Below, piece after piece: positions 45,596 through 56,475 of a stretch of 64,000 nucleotides of DNA. The stretch comes from Sphingomonas sp. YR710 (GTDB lineage Bacteria > Pseudomonadota > Alphaproteobacteria > Sphingomonadales > Sphingomonadaceae). Every line of letters begins with the position of its first letter. Within the stretch, counting starts at the first letter, position 1. The translations under genes and the position numbers were made by a program. The notes beneath the pieces were generated by a model. The model was not told where the DNA came from. It saw only the letters and a list, made by a program, of their open reading frames with translations, and did not search any database. Where the stretch lies: positions 1-64,000 of the forward strand of contig NZ_FMZJ01000005.1 of NCBI RefSeq assembly GCF_900101455.1, written 5' to 3'.

Positions 45596-47012
45596 TCTGA
45601 TCCCTTCCGAACTGGCCGGCGATGCCGGCCGCACGCGGATCACCGGGTTCGCGATCGATCACCGCAAGGTCGCGCCGGGCACGATCTTTGGTGCCTTTCG
45701 CGGCAGCCGCGTCAACGGCGAGGATTATATAGACCAGGCGATCGCATCGGGCGCCGCCGCGATCGTCGCCGCGCCCGACGCGAAGGTCGTCGGCGCTCCG
45801 CACATCGCCGATACCGAACCGCGCCGGGCCTTCGCGGCGCTGGCGGCGCGCTTCTTCGCGCCATTTCCCGACACCGTGGTTGCCGTCACCGGCACCAATG
45901 GCAAGACATCGACCGTCGAATTGACGCGGCAATTGTGGGGCATGGCCGGTTATCATGCGGCGTCGATCGGCACGCTCGGCGTCACCACCGCCCATGATCA
46001 GGTCTCGACCGGTCTCACAACCCCGGACGTCGTCACCTTCCTGTCCAATATGGCCGGGTTGCGCCGGGAAGGCGTGACGCATGCCGCGTTCGAGGCGTCG
46101 AGCCATGGTCTGTCGCAATATCGCACCGAAGGGCTGCCGGTGCGGGCGGCGGCGTTCACCAATCTCAGCCGCGATCATCTTGATTATCACGGCACGATGG
46201 AAAGCTATTTCGACGCCAAGATGCGCCTGTTCACCGAGGTCGTGGACGATGGTGGCGCGGCCGTGATCTGGGCCGATGATCTGATGTCGGACAAGGTGAT
46301 CGCGATCGCGAAGGCACGCGGCCTGCAGCTGCATACCGTCGGCGAGATGGGCGAGGCCATCCGCTTGCTCGATCGTCAGCCGACCGCGCTCGGCCAGAAG
46401 CTGACGATCGCGGTGGACGGCAAGCCGCGGACGATCACGCTGCCGTTGATCGGTGCCTATCAGGCCGCCAATGCCCTGGTGTCGGCGGCACTGGTGATCG
46501 CCACCGGCGGCGGCGTCGATCGTACGTTATCGGATCTTCAGCGGGTTGCGCCGGTTCGTGGCCGCCTCGAGCGCGCGGTAATCACATCGAGCGGCGCACC
46601 GGTCTATGTCGACTATGCCCACACCCCCGACGGGCTGGATGCGGCGATCCAGGCGTTGCGGCCGCACGCGCGCGACCGGCTGATCGTCATATTCGGTGCG
46701 GGCGGCGATCGTGACACCGGCAAGCGACCGCTGATGGGCGATGTGGCCGTGCGCCTGGGTGATCTGGTGATCGTTACCGACGATAATCCGCGCAGCGAGG
46801 ATCCCGCAGCAATCCGTCGCGATGTGCTCGCTGGCGCGATCGGCGCGATCGAAATCGGCAGTCGCCGTGATGCGATCGCTGCCGGCGTTGCCGAAGCCGG
46901 CCCGGGCGATATCGTGCTGATCGCCGGCAAGGGCCATGAGCAGGGGCAGATCGTCGGCGATCGCATCCTGCCGTTCGATGACGTCACCGTGGCGAGGGAG
47001 TGCGCGGTATGA
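45582..47012 (+). CDS. murE: UDP-MurNAc-L-Ala-D-Glu:meso-diaminopimelate ligase
   Basis: A 476-residue cytoplasmic ATP-dependent ligase adding the third residue of the stem peptide. The P-loop is AVTGTNGKTSTVELTRQL (103-110), with EASSHGLSQYR and TNLSRDHLDYHGTMESYF in the central domain and YVDYAHTPDGLDAAIQAL in the third. The DNPR motif (TDDNPRSEDP) that recognises meso-diaminopimelate is present, so this organism should have DAP-type peptidoglycan. The gene overlaps ftsI and murF. Confidence 0.98.
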   Translation: MWLNDLIPSELAGDAGRTRITGFAIDHRKVAPGTIFGAFRGSRVNGEDYIDQAIASGAAAIVAAPDAKVVGAPHIADTEPRRAFAALAARFFAPFPDTVVAVTGTNGKTSTVELTRQLWGMAGYHAASIGTLGVTTAHDQVSTGLTTPDVVTFLSNMAGLRREGVTHAAFEASSHGLSQYRTEGLPVRAAAFTNLSRDHLDYHGTMESYFDAKMRLFTEVVDDGGAAVIWADDLMSDKVIAIAKARGLQLHTVGEMGEAIRLLDRQPTALGQKLTIAVDGKPRTITLPLIGAYQAANALVSAALVIATGGGVDRTLSDLQRVAPVRGRLERAVITSSGAPVYVDYAHTPDGLDAAIQALRPHARDRLIVIFGAGGDRDTGKRPLMGDVAVRLGDLVIVTDDNPRSEDPAAIRRDVLAGAIGAIEIGSRRDAIAAGVAEAGPGDIVLIAGKGHEQGQIVGDRILPFDDVTVARECAV

Positions 47013-48409
47013 CCCCGCTGTGGACCGCCTTCGATATTGCCGCCGCCGTCGACGGGGAGGTGCACGGTGCCTTCGACGCCAATGGCGTCGCATTCGATTC
47101 GCGTGAGGTAGGGCCGGGCGATCTGTTCATCGCGCTCAGGGGCGAGGCAACCGATGGCCACCGTTTCCTCGATCGGGCCTTTGCGGCCGGCGCGGCGGGT
47201 GCGATCGTGTCGGACGCATGTTCCGGGCCGCATGTGCGCGTCGAGGATACCGCGGATTCGCTGATCGCGCTTGGCATTGCGGCCCGCAAGCGGATGAAGG
47301 GCAAGGTGATCGGCGTCACCGGCTCGGTCGGGAAGACGGGAACCAAGGAGGCCCTGTTCGCCTGTCTCGATCGCGGCCTTCGCGGCGGGGTGCACCGCTC
47401 GGTGAAAAGCTACAACAACCATACGGGTGTGCCGCTGAGCCTCGCGCGGATGCCGGCGGACAGCCGTATCGGCATTTTCGAAATGGGCATGAACCATGCG
47501 GGCGAGCTGGCGGCGCTGACCCGGCTCGTGCGGCCGCATGTCGCGATCGTCACCGCGATCGCGCCGGCGCACAGCGCCTATTTCGCCAATGAAGAGGCCA
47601 TTGCCGACGCGAAGGGCGAGATTTTCGAAGGGCTGGAGCCGGGCGGGATCGCGATCCTGCCCGAAGACAGCCCCCATCGCGATCGATTGATCGCGGCCGC
47701 GCGGCCTTATGCATCGAAGATCGTCACATTCGGAACCAGCGAGGATGCCGACGTCCATGTCCAGGATGTCGTGCCGCTCGATGAAGGCACATTGGTATCG
47801 CTGATTCTGCCCGATCGCGAACTGACCTTCACGATCGCGGCGCCGGGCCAGCATTGGGTGTCGAATGCAATGGCGGTGGTCGCCGCGGTCTGGGCGGTCG
47901 GCGGAGATCTGGCCGCGGCGGGGCTTGCCTTTGCCGAGATGGAAGGCCTCGCCGGACGCGGTTTGCGCAGCCGCGTGCCGGTGCGGGATGGCGAAGCTCT
48001 GCTGATCGACGAAAGCTACAATGCCAATCCGGTATCGATGGCCGCGACGATCCGGATGCTGGGCGAGCAAAAGGCCGTGCGCAAGGTCGCCATCCTGGGC
48101 GAAATGCGCGAACTTGGCGTACGCTCGCCCGAATATCATGCCGATCTTGTCGGGCCGCTGCGCGCGGCCGGCGTCGATTTCGCTCTGCTCGTCGGATCGG
48201 AGATGAGGCCGCTTGCAAATGCGCTTGAGGGGCGGATCGATTTCGCGCATGTGCCCGACGCCGAAGCGGCGATCGCGGCCCTGCCGGGCGCGATTGCCCC
48301 TGGCGATGCCATATTGATCAAGGGATCGAACGCGATCGGGCTCTCCCGCCTCGTCGAGCAACTGCGCTCGGGGGCGCTGGCGGGCGGAAGGACGACATGC
48401 TCTATTTGA
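47009..48409 (+). CDS. murF: UDP-MurNAc-tripeptide:D-Ala-D-Ala ligase
   Basis: A 466-residue ligase that completes the UDP-MurNAc-pentapeptide. [25 protein letters not shown], the P-loop [17 protein letters not shown] (101-111), [28 protein letters not shown] and [17 protein letters not shown] are diagnostic. ATG 47009 overlaps the murE stop (ATGA) with GAGGGAG upstream; its end overlaps mraY by 13 bp. Confidence 0.98.
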   Translation: MTPLWTAFDIAAAVDGEVHGAFDANGVAFDSREVGPGDLFIALRGEATDGHRFLDRAFAAGAAGAIVSDACSGPHVRVEDTADSLIALGIAARKRMKGKVIGVTGSVGKTGTKEALFACLDRGLRGGVHRSVKSYNNHTGVPLSLARMPADSRIGIFEMGMNHAGELAALTRLVRPHVAIVTAIAPAHSAYFANEEAIADAKGEIFEGLEPGGIAILPEDSPHRDRLIAAARPYASKIVTFGTSEDADVHVQDVVPLDEGTLVSLILPDRELTFTIAAPGQHWVSNAMAVVAAVWAVGGDLAAAGLAFAEMEGLAGRGLRSRVPVRDGEALLIDESYNANPVSMAATIRMLGEQKAVRKVAILGEMRELGVRSPEYHADLVGPLRAAGVDFALLVGSEMRPLANALEGRIDFAHVPDAEAAIAALPGAIAPGDAILIKGSNAIGLSRLVEQLRSGALAGGRTTCSI

Positions 48410-49467
48410 TTGCCGATCAGCTCGGATTTCCGGGGCTGTTGAATCTTATCCGCTATATTACGTTCCGTGCCGGGGCGGCGGCGATGACGGCCTTGTTCAT
48501 CGGGCTGATCATCGGCCCGAAGTTCATCGGCTGGTTGCGCACGCGCCAGGGCAAGGGGCAGCCCATTCGCGCCGATGGCCCACAGACCCACCTCAAGAAG
48601 GTCGGCACGCCGACAATGGGCGGGCTGATGATCCTGATCGCGGTCACTTCGTCGGTGCTGCTGTGGATGGATCTCAGCAACCGCTACACCTGGGCGTGCA
48701 TCTTCGTGATGCTGGGTTTCGGCCTGATCGGATTCATGGACGATTATGACAAGGTCAAGAAGCGCAGCCACAAGGGCGTATCCGGCCGGGTTCGCCTGCT
48801 GTTCGAGTTCCTGATCGCAGGGGCGGCAAGCTGGCTGATCGTCTCGGGCAACAGCACCGAGCTTTATGTGCCCTTCTATAACGGTGCGGTGATCAATCTC
48901 GGGCCGTTCTACATCCTGTTCGCGGCATTCGTGATCGTCGCATTCGGCAATGCGGTGAACCTGACCGACGGGCTCGATGGCCTCGCGATCATGCCGGTCG
49001 TGATCGCCAGCCTCGCCTTCTTCGTAATCACCTATCTCGTCGGCAACGCCAAATTCGCGCATTATCTCGGCATTCCACACGTCGCCGGCGCCGGCGACAT
49101 GACGATCCTCACCGCGGCGATCATCGGCGGCGGCCTGGCCTTTCTGTGGTTCAACGCGCCGCCGGCGGCCGTGTTCATGGGCGATACCGGCAGCCTGGCT
49201 TTGGGCGGTGCGCTCGGCACGATCTCGGTCGTCGCGCATCACGAGATCGTGCTCGCGATCGTCGGCGGTCTCTTCGTGATGGAGACGGTGTCGGTGGTGC
49301 TGCAGGTGTTCTTCTACAAGCGGACCGGCAAGCGGATCTTCCGCATGGCGCCGATCCACCATCATTTCGAACAGCTCGGCTGGAGCGAACCGACGGTGGT
49401 GATCCGGTTCTGGATCATCAGCTTCGTGCTGGCGCTGGCCGGCCTTGCGACCCTGAAGCTGCGGTGA
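48397..49467 (+). CDS. mraY: Phospho-MurNAc-pentapeptide transferase (lipid I synthase)
   Basis: A 356-residue, ten-helix membrane enzyme that attaches phospho-MurNAc-pentapeptide to undecaprenyl phosphate. Active-site motifs are visible: [10 protein letters not shown] (the DDxxK pair), [26 protein letters not shown] and [20 protein letters not shown] near the N-terminus is also conserved. It overlaps murF upstream, and its TGA shares bases with the murD GTG start. Confidence 0.98.
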   Translation: MLYLIADQLGFPGLLNLIRYITFRAGAAAMTALFIGLIIGPKFIGWLRTRQGKGQPIRADGPQTHLKKVGTPTMGGLMILIAVTSSVLLWMDLSNRYTWACIFVMLGFGLIGFMDDYDKVKKRSHKGVSGRVRLLFEFLIAGAASWLIVSGNSTELYVPFYNGAVINLGPFYILFAAFVIVAFGNAVNLTDGLDGLAIMPVVIASLAFFVITYLVGNAKFAHYLGIPHVAGAGDMTILTAAIIGGGLAFLWFNAPPAAVFMGDTGSLALGGALGTISVVAHHEIVLAIVGGLFVMETVSVVLQVFFYKRTGKRIFRMAPIHHHFEQLGWSEPTVVIRFWIISFVLALAGLATLKLR

Positions 49468-50852
49468 TCACGGCACGCGCCTTTTCCGGGAAACATTATG
49501 CCGTCCTGGGCCTTGCGCGCTCGGGGCTGGCGACGGTCGACGCGCTGCTGGCATCGGGCGCGAAGGTGACGGCGTGGGACGGGAATGCGGCGGCGCGGGC
49601 TAAAGTCTTGGAAAAGCCCCTCCCCTTCAGGGGAGGGGTTGGGGTGGGGCAGTCGAGTGCAGCGCCCGGAACTCCCGAGTTGTCCTTGGTCGCCGGCCCC
49701 ACCCCAACCCCTCCCCTGAAGGGGAGGGGCTTAGAATTGGCCGATCCGCTGGAAATCGACCTCACCGGCTTCGCGGCCGTCGTCGTCTCCCCTGGCGTGC
49801 CGCTCAACAAGCATCCGATCGCGGCCTACGCGAAGTCGTTCGGTGTGCCCGTCATCGGCGACATAGAACTGTTCGCCCAGGCGCGCCCCGATCTGCCGTC
49901 GCACAAGGTGGTCGGCATCACCGGCACCAACGGCAAGTCGACCACCACCGCTCTGATCCACCACATTATCGAGACGGCCGGCATCCCGACCCTGATGGGC
50001 GGCAATATCGGCCTGCCGATCATGGGCCGCGATCCGCTGCCCGAAGGCGGCATCTATGTGCTCGAACTGTCGAGCTACCAGATCGATTTGACCTTCAGCC
50101 TCGATTGCGACGTCGCGGTGCTGACCAACATCACGCCTGATCATCTCGATCGCTACGACGGCTTTGCCGGATATGCGGCGTCGAAAGAGCGGCTGTTTGC
50201 GATGCAGTCGGCCGGTCATGCCGCGATCATTGCGGTCGAGGACGAGCCGAGCCGGGCGATCGCCGGCCGCATCCCCGATGTGATCGCGGTGCGATCGAGC
50301 GAGGTTGGCGATCAATCGGCCTGGCCTGCCCTGCAGGGGCCGCATAATGCCCAGAACGCGGTGATCGCCATCGCTGTGGCTCGCGCGCTCGGCATCGCCG
50401 AAGACGCGATTGCCCGTGGCCTTGCCACCTACACCAGTTTGCCGCACCGCATGCAGAGGATCGCCGAAAAGAACGGCGTGCTGTTCGTCAACGACAGCAA
50501 GGCCACCAACGCCACGGCGACGGCCCCGGCGCTCGCCGCTTACCCGGCGGTGCACTGGATTCTCGGCGGGCTCCCCAAATCGGACGATCTCGACGACTGC
50601 GCATCGCATTTCGATCATGTCCGCGCGGCCTATACGATCGGGCAGGCCGGGCCGATGTTCGCGACCATCCTGCGCGCGGCCGGCAAGCCGGTGACCGAGA
50701 GCGGCACGCTAGCGCAGGCCGTAAAGGACGCGGCGGCGGCGGCAAAGCCGGGCGAAGTCGTCATGCTGTCGCCGGCTTGCGCCTCTTTCGATCAGTTCAG
50801 CGACTATGAGGCACGCGGCGACGCATTTCGCGCAAGCGTGGAGGCGCTTTGA
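49464..50852 (+). CDS. murD: UDP-MurNAc-L-Ala:D-glutamate ligase carrying an in-frame palindromic insertion
   Basis: MurD adds D-glutamate to UDP-MurNAc-L-Ala. The 462-residue product starts with GTG in a GTGA overlap with mraY. The N-terminal UDP domain ([28 protein letters not shown]), P-loop [12 protein letters not shown] (K158), [46 protein letters not shown] and [12 protein letters not shown] are intact. Residues 51-90, Pro/Gly-rich, are encoded by a REPIN-like inverted repeat and have no counterpart in E. coli MurD (438 residues); without them this protein would be about 422 long. The insert lies after the uridine-binding strand in a likely surface loop, so activity is probably kept. 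Confidence 0.96.
   Translation: MITARAFSGKHYAVLGLARSGLATVDALLASGAKVTAWDGNAAARAKVLEKPLPFRGGVGVGQSSAAPGTPELSLVAGPTPTPPLKGRGLELADPLEIDLTGFAAVVVSPGVPLNKHPIAAYAKSFGVPVIGDIELFAQARPDLPSHKVVGITGTNGKSTTTALIHHIIETAGIPTLMGGNIGLPIMGRDPLPEGGIYVLELSSYQIDLTFSLDCDVAVLTNITPDHLDRYDGFAGYAASKERLFAMQSAGHAAIIAVEDEPSRAIAGRIPDVIAVRSSEVGDQSAWPALQGPHNAQNAVIAIAVARALGIAEDAIARGLATYTSLPHRMQRIAEKNGVLFVNDSKATNATATAPALAAYPAVHWILGGLPKSDDLDDCASHFDHVRAAYTIGQAGPMFATILRAAGKPVTESGTLAQAVKDAAAAAKPGEVVMLSPACASFDQFSDYEARGDAFRASVEAL
49614..49732. repeat. REPIN-like palindromic element inside murD (perfect 37-bp inverted repeats)
   Basis: The arms at 49614-49650 and 49696-49732 are exact reverse complements over 37 bp, separated by 45 bp. 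Each arm also folds alone: CCCCTCCCC (49617-49625), loop TTCA, GGGGAGGGG (49630-49638), and the mirror in the right arm. Two REP-type hairpins in opposite orientation make the 119-bp unit REPIN-like. It is translated in the murD frame without a stop. The C/G-tract sequence is unlike the other REPIN-like element at 11894-11974, so two repeat families are present. Confidence 0.93.
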
Positions 50853-50854
50853 CT

Positions 50855-52078
50855 ATGCTGGGGGCAGTGGCGCAACTCGACCAGATCATTCCGCGCAAGA
50901 AGAAGAAAGTCGCCCGGCGTTCGCGCTTCGGGCGCGGCAAGAACACGCCCATCGCGCGCTGGTTCTGGGAGATCGATCGCGTCCTGCTGCTGCTGGTGAC
51001 GATGCTGATCGGCATCGGGCTGATCGCGGTTGCCGCCGCCTCGCCGGCCGCCGGCGTGCGCTATTCGGGCGGTGCGGTGACGGTCGCGGCGCGGCATTAT
51101 TTCTGGATGCAACTTGCCTGGACGCTGATCGCGACGCCGGTGATGGTCGGTGTGTCGATGCTGCCGCAGGCGGTCGCGCGCCGGATGGCGCTGGTGGGGG
51201 CGGCGATCTTCTTCGCGCTGCTGGCGCTCGTGCCGTTGGTGGGCAGCGCAGCCAATGGCGCGACCCGATGGATCGCTCTGGGGCCGATCAAGATCCAGCC
51301 GTCGGAATTCCTCAAGCCGATGTTCGCGGTCGGGATCGCCTGGCTGTTCTCGCTCCGGACGAAGAATCCGGGGCTGCCATTCACCTGGATCTCGGTCGGC
51401 ATCGTCGGCGCGATCGCAGGCTTGTTGATGATGCAGCCCGATTTCGGGCAGACGGTGATCTTCGTATCGGTGTGGATCGTGCTGCTGATGCTGTCGGGCG
51501 CGTCGCTCAAGATGCTGGGCATGCTCGGCAGCGGCGGCCTCGGCGCGATCGTGATGGCCTATTTCTTCTATTCGGTGGCGCGCGAGCGGATCGACAAATT
51601 CCTGTTCAAGCAGGGCGACACCTACCAGATGGATCGCGCCCATGCGACGCTCACCAATGGCGGGCTGATCGGCACCGGGCCCGGCGCCGGTACGCAGAAG
51701 TTCACTTTGCCCGAACCGCACACCGATTATATCTTCTCGGTGATCGGCGAGGAATTCGGGCTGATCGCCTGCTTTGCGATCGCCTGCCTCTATCTGGCGA
51801 TCGTCGCGCGCGTATGTGTTCGCCTGCTGCGCGAGGAGGATGATTTCCTGCTGCTGGCATCGGCCGGTTTGGTGTCGCAATTCGGGCTCCAGGCCCTGAT
51901 CAACATGATGGTCAATGTCGGGCTCGCACCGTCGAAGGGCATGACCCTGCCGTTCATCAGCTATGGCGGCTCGTCGATGATCGCCCTGTCGATCGGTTTT
52001 GGCCTGCTGCTCGCCTTCACCCGCGAAAACCCGCACCTCAAGGAGGCGAGCTACACGGTTCGCTGGAACGGCCGATGA
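50855..52078 (+). CDS. ftsW: Septal peptidoglycan glycosyltransferase FtsW
   Basis: A 407-residue SEDS-family membrane protein that polymerises lipid II at the septum with FtsI. A basic N-terminal tail precedes about ten helices. Conserved blocks are GATRWIALGPIKIQPSEFLKPMF, MQPDFGQTVIF, GPGAGTQKFTLPEPHTDYIFSVIGEEFG and GMTLPFISYGGSSMIALSIGFGLLLAF. ATG 50855 is 3 bp after the murD stop, with GGAGG upstream; the TTG at 50849 overlapping murD is a less likely start. Confidence 0.97.
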   Translation: MLGAVAQLDQIIPRKKKKVARRSRFGRGKNTPIARWFWEIDRVLLLLVTMLIGIGLIAVAAASPAAGVRYSGGAVTVAARHYFWMQLAWTLIATPVMVGVSMLPQAVARRMALVGAAIFFALLALVPLVGSAANGATRWIALGPIKIQPSEFLKPMFAVGIAWLFSLRTKNPGLPFTWISVGIVGAIAGLLMMQPDFGQTVIFVSVWIVLLMLSGASLKMLGMLGSGGLGAIVMAYFFYSVARERIDKFLFKQGDTYQMDRAHATLTNGGLIGTGPGAGTQKFTLPEPHTDYIFSVIGEEFGLIACFAIACLYLAIVARVCVRLLREEDDFLLLASAGLVSQFGLQALINMMVNVGLAPSKGMTLPFISYGGSSMIALSIGFGLLLAFTRENPHLKEASYTVRWNGR

Positions 52079-53235
52079 GCGTCGTGCGCCATTTCGTCGT
52101 CGCCGCCGGCGGCACCGGCGGCCATATGGTGCCGGCGCACGCCTTGGCGGCGGAACTGATCCGCCGCGGGCACCGCGTCGCTTTGGTGACCGACGAGCGG
52201 GGCGCGCGCATTCCGGGCCTGTTCGATGGCGTACAGACCCATGTCATTCCCGCCGGCCGATTGGGCCGCAACCCGCGCCAGCTGTGGCAGGCGCTGCAGG
52301 CGATCCGCGCCGGCACGGCGATGTCGCGGCGGTTGTACGAGACCTTTGATCCCGCCGCCGTCGTCGGCTTCGGCGGTTATCCTGCACTGCCGGCGCTTCG
52401 GGCGGCGTTCAAGGATCGCGTTCCGACGGTGATCCACGAACAGAATGCCGTGCTCGGCCGGGTCAACCGGCTGGTCGCGGGCAAGGTGGGCGCGATCGCG
52501 ACCGCCTATCCCGATGTCCAGCGGCTCAATCCCAAATATGCGGCCAAGGTCCATCTGGTCGGCAATCCGGTGCGCGATGTCGTCAAGGAAATCCGCGAGC
52601 AGCCGTTCCCGGATATTTCGGATGACGGCATCTTCCGTGTGCTGGTGACCGGCGGCAGCCAGGGCGCGAGCATCCTGTCCGATGTCGTGCCCGATGGGCT
52701 GGCCCTGCTCCCGCTCACCTTCCGTCGCCGCTTGCAGGTGACGCAGCAGTGCCGGCCCGAAGATATCGAGACGGTCCGCAGCAAATATAAGGTGCTCGGT
52801 ATTCCGGCCGATCTCGCCACCTATTTCACCGACCTTCCTGAACGGCTCGCCTGGGCGCATCTCGTGATTGCGCGCGCCGGCGCTTCGACGATCGCCGATC
52901 TGACGGTCGCTGGCCGGCCGGCGATCCTGATTCCGCTTCCATCGGCTGCCGACGATCATCAAACGGCGAATGCCAGGGAACTCGCGGCGGTCGGTGGCGC
53001 GCGGTCGATCGCGCAATCGCGCTTCACCCCGTTCGAACTCGCCAAGCAGATGCAGAAGCTCGCACTCGATCCGAAAGCGTTGCTCAATGCGGCGCGGCGG
53101 TCGTTCGGTGTCGGCCGGCCTAACGCCGCCGAGGATCTGGCCGATCTGGTCGAAGGTATCGGCCGCCAACCGCTCATGGACCCCATCCCTGTGGAAAATC
53201 TGGAATTGAGACCGTTGAAAGGCGCATTCGCATGA
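52075..53235 (+). CDS. murG: UDP-GlcNAc:lipid I N-acetylglucosaminyltransferase
   Basis: A 386-residue GT28 enzyme on the inner face of the membrane that converts lipid I to lipid II. The N-terminal glycine loop [51 protein letters not shown] and [31 protein letters not shown] are the expected donor- and acceptor-binding motifs. It overlaps ftsW and murC by 4 bp (ATGA). Confidence 0.98.
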   Translation: MSVVRHFVVAAGGTGGHMVPAHALAAELIRRGHRVALVTDERGARIPGLFDGVQTHVIPAGRLGRNPRQLWQALQAIRAGTAMSRRLYETFDPAAVVGFGGYPALPALRAAFKDRVPTVIHEQNAVLGRVNRLVAGKVGAIATAYPDVQRLNPKYAAKVHLVGNPVRDVVKEIREQPFPDISDDGIFRVLVTGGSQGASILSDVVPDGLALLPLTFRRRLQVTQQCRPEDIETVRSKYKVLGIPADLATYFTDLPERLAWAHLVIARAGASTIADLTVAGRPAILIPLPSAADDHQTANARELAAVGGARSIAQSRFTPFELAKQMQKLALDPKALLNAARRSFGVGRPNAAEDLADLVEGIGRQPLMDPIPVENLELRPLKGAFA

Positions 53236-54647
53236 AGGGTGTCGCGATCGACATCGGCACGATCCACTTCATCGGCATCGGCGGCATCGGCATGTCCGGT
53301 ATCGCGGAGGTGATGCATAATCTGGGTTACAAGGTGCAGGGCTCCGACGTCGCCGAAGGCTATGTCGTCGAGGGGCTGCGCGCCAAGGGCATCAAGGTGA
53401 TGATCGGCCACAAGGCCGAAAATCTGGGCGATGCCGCGGTGGTGGTGACATCGACCGCGATCAAGCGCGGCAATCCCGAGGTCGAACTCGCGCTGGAGAA
53501 GCGCGTGCCCGTCGTCCGCCGCGCCGAGATGCTGGCCGAGCTGATGCGGCTCAAGTCGACGGTCGCGATCGCAGGCACCCATGGCAAGACCACGACGACG
53601 TCGATGGTGGCGGCCTTGCTCGATGCCGGCGGGGTCGATCCGACCGTGATCAACGGCGGCATCATCAACAGTTACGGATCCAACGCCCGGCTGGGCGCGT
53701 CCGACTGGATGGTGGTGGAGGCCGATGAGAGCGACGGCAGCTTCCTGCGGCTCGACGGCACGATCGCGGTCGTTACCAATATCGATCCCGAGCATCTCGA
53801 TCATTATGGATCGTTCGATAAGGTGAAGGACAGCTTCGTCGAGTTCGTCGAGAATGTGCCCTTCTATGGCGCGGCGTTGCTGTGCATCGATCATCCCGAA
53901 GTGCAGGCCATCATCCCGCGCGTGCGCGATCGCAAGGTCGTGACCTATGGTTTCTCGGCGCAGGCCGATGTGCGCGGTGACGCAGTGACGCCGATTCCCG
54001 GTGGCAACCGCTTCGATGCGGTCATCCGTGATCGCAACGGCAGCAGTCGGCGGATTACGGGCATCACCATGCCGATGCCCGGCCGCCACAATGTCCAGAA
54101 TGCGCTGGCCGCGATCGGCGTCGCGCTGGAAATGGGCATTTCCGACGATATCATCGCCAACGGCTTTTCCAAATTCGGGGGCGTCAAGCGCCGCTTCACC
54201 GATGTCGGCACTGTGGATGGCGCGACGATCATCGACGATTATGGCCACCATCCGGTCGAAATCCGCGCAGTGCTCGCCGCCGCGCGCGAAGGCGCCAAAG
54301 CGCGCGTGATCGCGGTCGTCCAGCCCCACCGCTTCACCCGGTTGCGCGATCTGATGACCGAGTTCCAGACGGCGTTCAACGATGCCGACATCGTCTATGT
54401 CGCGCCGGTTTATGCGGCGGGCGAGGCGCCGATCGAGGGCATCGATGCGGCGGCTTTGGTCGCCGGGCTCAAGCAGCGCGGGCACCGGGCGGCGCAGGTG
54501 ATTGCGGGGCAGGATGCGTTGGCGGAAGCACTCGCCGATACGGTTCAGGCTGACGACATGGTGATCTGCCTCGGCGCGGGCGACATTACCAAATGGGCCG
54601 CCAATCTGGCGGGCGCGATCGGCAAGATCCGGGAGGGCGCGGCGTGA
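53232..54647 (+). CDS. murC: UDP-N-acetylmuramate:L-alanine ligase
   Basis: A 471-residue cytoplasmic ligase for the first stem-peptide residue. The UDP-binding [19 protein letters not shown]-loop [15 protein letters not shown] (115-120), [37 protein letters not shown] and [16 protein letters not shown] motifs are all present. It overlaps murG (ATGA) and shares bases with the GTG start of murB. Confidence 0.98.
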   Translation: MKGVAIDIGTIHFIGIGGIGMSGIAEVMHNLGYKVQGSDVAEGYVVEGLRAKGIKVMIGHKAENLGDAAVVVTSTAIKRGNPEVELALEKRVPVVRRAEMLAELMRLKSTVAIAGTHGKTTTTSMVAALLDAGGVDPTVINGGIINSYGSNARLGASDWMVVEADESDGSFLRLDGTIAVVTNIDPEHLDHYGSFDKVKDSFVEFVENVPFYGAALLCIDHPEVQAIIPRVRDRKVVTYGFSAQADVRGDAVTPIPGGNRFDAVIRDRNGSSRRITGITMPMPGRHNVQNALAAIGVALEMGISDDIIANGFSKFGGVKRRFTDVGTVDGATIIDDYGHHPVEIRAVLAAAREGAKARVIAVVQPHRFTRLRDLMTEFQTAFNDADIVYVAPVYAAGEAPIEGIDAAALVAGLKQRGHRAAQVIAGQDALAEALADTVQADDMVICLGAGDITKWAANLAGAIGKIREGAA

Positions 54648-55558
54648 GCCAGCAGGCCCCGATCGACATCAGGACGGTTCCTGCGGCGCGGGGCGCCGTG
54701 GAGGCGCATGCCAGCCTTGCCGAATTCATCTGGTTTCGCACCGGTGGGGATGCGGAATGGCTGTTCCGTCCGGCTGATCGGGCCGATCTGTCCGACTTCC
54801 TCAAAACCCTCGATCCCGCGACGCCGCTGTTTCCGATCGGGGTCGGATCGAATCTGATCGTCCGCGACGGAGGCCTGCCCGGGGTGACGGTCCGCTTGCC
54901 CAAGAGCTTCGCCAAAGTGTCGATCGAGCCAGGCAACCGCGTCCGCGCCGGTGCCGCTGCGATGGGCATCACCGTGGCCAGCGCCGCGCGCGATGCCGGG
55001 ATCGCCGGCCTCGAATTTCTGCGCGGTATTCCCGGTACGGTCGGCGGTGCGGTACGGATGAACGCTGGTGCTTATGGCCGCGATGCATCGGATATCCTGA
55101 TCGCGGTCACCCTCGTGATGCGCGACGGCGCGATCGAGACGTGGCCGGCGGCCCGGCTCGGCTACAGCTATCGCCATTCCGAACTTCCCGAAGGCGCGGT
55201 CGTGATCGAGGCGCTGTTCGAAGGCTCGCCGGGCGACGTGCAGGCGATCGGCGCCGAGATGGACCGCATCGCCGCCGAACGCGAAGCGAGCCAGCCATTG
55301 CGCAGCCGCACCGGCGGCTCGACCTTCAAAAATCCCGAAGGCCGCAAGGCATGGCAGCTCATCGATGACGCCGGTTGCCGCGGCTTGCGGCGGGGCGACG
55401 CTCAGGTTTCCGAGAAGCATTGCAACTTCCTGCTCAACCTCGGCCACGCCACGTCGGCCGATATCGAGGCTCTTGGCGAAGAGGTACGGGTACGGGTGAA
55501 GGCGCAGTCTGGGGTCGAACTCGAATGGGAAATCCAGCGGGTGGGGGTGGCGGCATGA
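54644..55558 (+). CDS. murB: UDP-N-acetylenolpyruvoylglucosamine reductase
   Basis: A 304-residue FAD enzyme reducing the enolpyruvyl group to make UDP-MurNAc. [88 protein letters not shown] and the C-terminal [22 protein letters not shown] show a type II MurB (GGSTFKNP). GTG 54644 is in a GTGA overlap with murC and has GGGAGGG upstream; the frame's earlier ATG at 54593 lies inside murC. Confidence 0.97.
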   Translation: MSQQAPIDIRTVPAARGAVEAHASLAEFIWFRTGGDAEWLFRPADRADLSDFLKTLDPATPLFPIGVGSNLIVRDGGLPGVTVRLPKSFAKVSIEPGNRVRAGAAAMGITVASAARDAGIAGLEFLRGIPGTVGGAVRMNAGAYGRDASDILIAVTLVMRDGAIETWPAARLGYSYRHSELPEGAVVIEALFEGSPGDVQAIGAEMDRIAAEREASQPLRSRTGGSTFKNPEGRKAWQLIDDAGCRGLRRGDAQVSEKHCNFLLNLGHATSADIEALGEEVRVRVKAQSGVELEWEIQRVGVAA

Positions 55559-56475
55559 CCACCCCCCTCCACGTCGCGGTCCTGATGGGCGGATGGTCGG
55601 CCGAGCGCGAAGTCTCGCTCACCAGCGGAAACGGGGTCGCCGATGCGCTCGAAACGCTCGGGCACAAGGTTACCCGCATCGACATGGGCCGCGATGTCGC
55701 GTTGCGGCTGGCCGAGGCGAAGCCCGATGTCGTGTTCAATGCGCTCCACGGTACGCCCGGCGAGGATGGCACCGTGCAGGGCATGCTCGATCTGATGGGG
55801 CTGAAATATACGCATAGCGGGCTTACCACATCGGTGATCGCGATCGACAAGCAACTCACCAAGCAGGCGCTCGTCCCGCACGGCATCCGAATGCCGTTGG
55901 GTACCGTCGTGAAGAGCGAGAGCCTCCACGATCGCGATCCGATCCCCAGGCCCTATGTGCTGAAGCCGATCAACGAAGGATCGTCGGTCGGCGTCGCGAT
56001 CGTCACCGAAAGCGGCAATTGCGGCCATCCGATTGCGCGTGACGCACATGGCCCATGGCAGGTTTTCGAAACTTTGCTGGCCGAGCCGTTCATTCGGGGC
56101 CGCGAATTGACCGTCGCCGTGCTCGGCGATCGCGCGCTCGCGGTCACCGAACTGGTGCCGAACAGCGGCTTCTATGACTATGAGGCGAAATATACCGATG
56201 GGCTGACGACCCATATCTGCCCGGCGGAGATCCCCGATCATATCGCGCGGACGGCGATGCAGATGGCGCTGGATGCGCATCATCTGCTGGGGTGCCGTGG
56301 TACGTCGCGATCCGATTTCCGCTGGGATGATGAGCGCGGCGAGGCCGGGCTCTATCTGCTGGAGGTCAACACCCAGCCCGGCATGACACCGCTCAGCCTC
56401 GTGCCCGAGCAGGCCCGCTATATCGGCATGAGCTATGCCGAACTCGTCCAGGCGATCATCGAGGAAGCCTTATGA
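55555..56475 (+). CDS. ddl: D-alanine:D-alanine ligase
   Basis: A 306-residue ATP-grasp enzyme making the D-Ala-D-Ala end of the stem peptide. [78 protein letters not shown] and [19 protein letters not shown] are diagnostic. ATG 55555 overlaps murB, and its stop overlaps ftsQ. It is the DdlB-type copy usual in dcw clusters. Confidence 0.97.
   Translation: MTTPLHVAVLMGGWSAEREVSLTSGNGVADALETLGHKVTRIDMGRDVALRLAEAKPDVVFNALHGTPGEDGTVQGMLDLMGLKYTHSGLTTSVIAIDKQLTKQALVPHGIRMPLGTVVKSESLHDRDPIPRPYVLKPINEGSSVGVAIVTESGNCGHPIARDAHGPWQVFETLLAEPFIRGRELTVAVLGDRALAVTELVPNSGFYDYEAKYTDGLTTHICPAEIPDHIARTAMQMALDAHHLLGCRGTSRSDFRWDDERGEAGLYLLEVNTQPGMTPLSLVPEQARYIGMSYAELVQAIIEEAL

Noticed and set aside
46613-48361. 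582-codon open frame on the minus strand across murE and murF
   Set aside because: It lies opposite two clearly conserved essential genes. GC-rich codon use leaves long antisense frames open, and the product has no family features.
49614-49732. The murD repeat as a sign of a pseudogene or assembly error
   Set aside because: All MurD motifs before and after the repeat are intact and in one frame, and the inverted arms are perfect, which fits a REPIN-type insertion.
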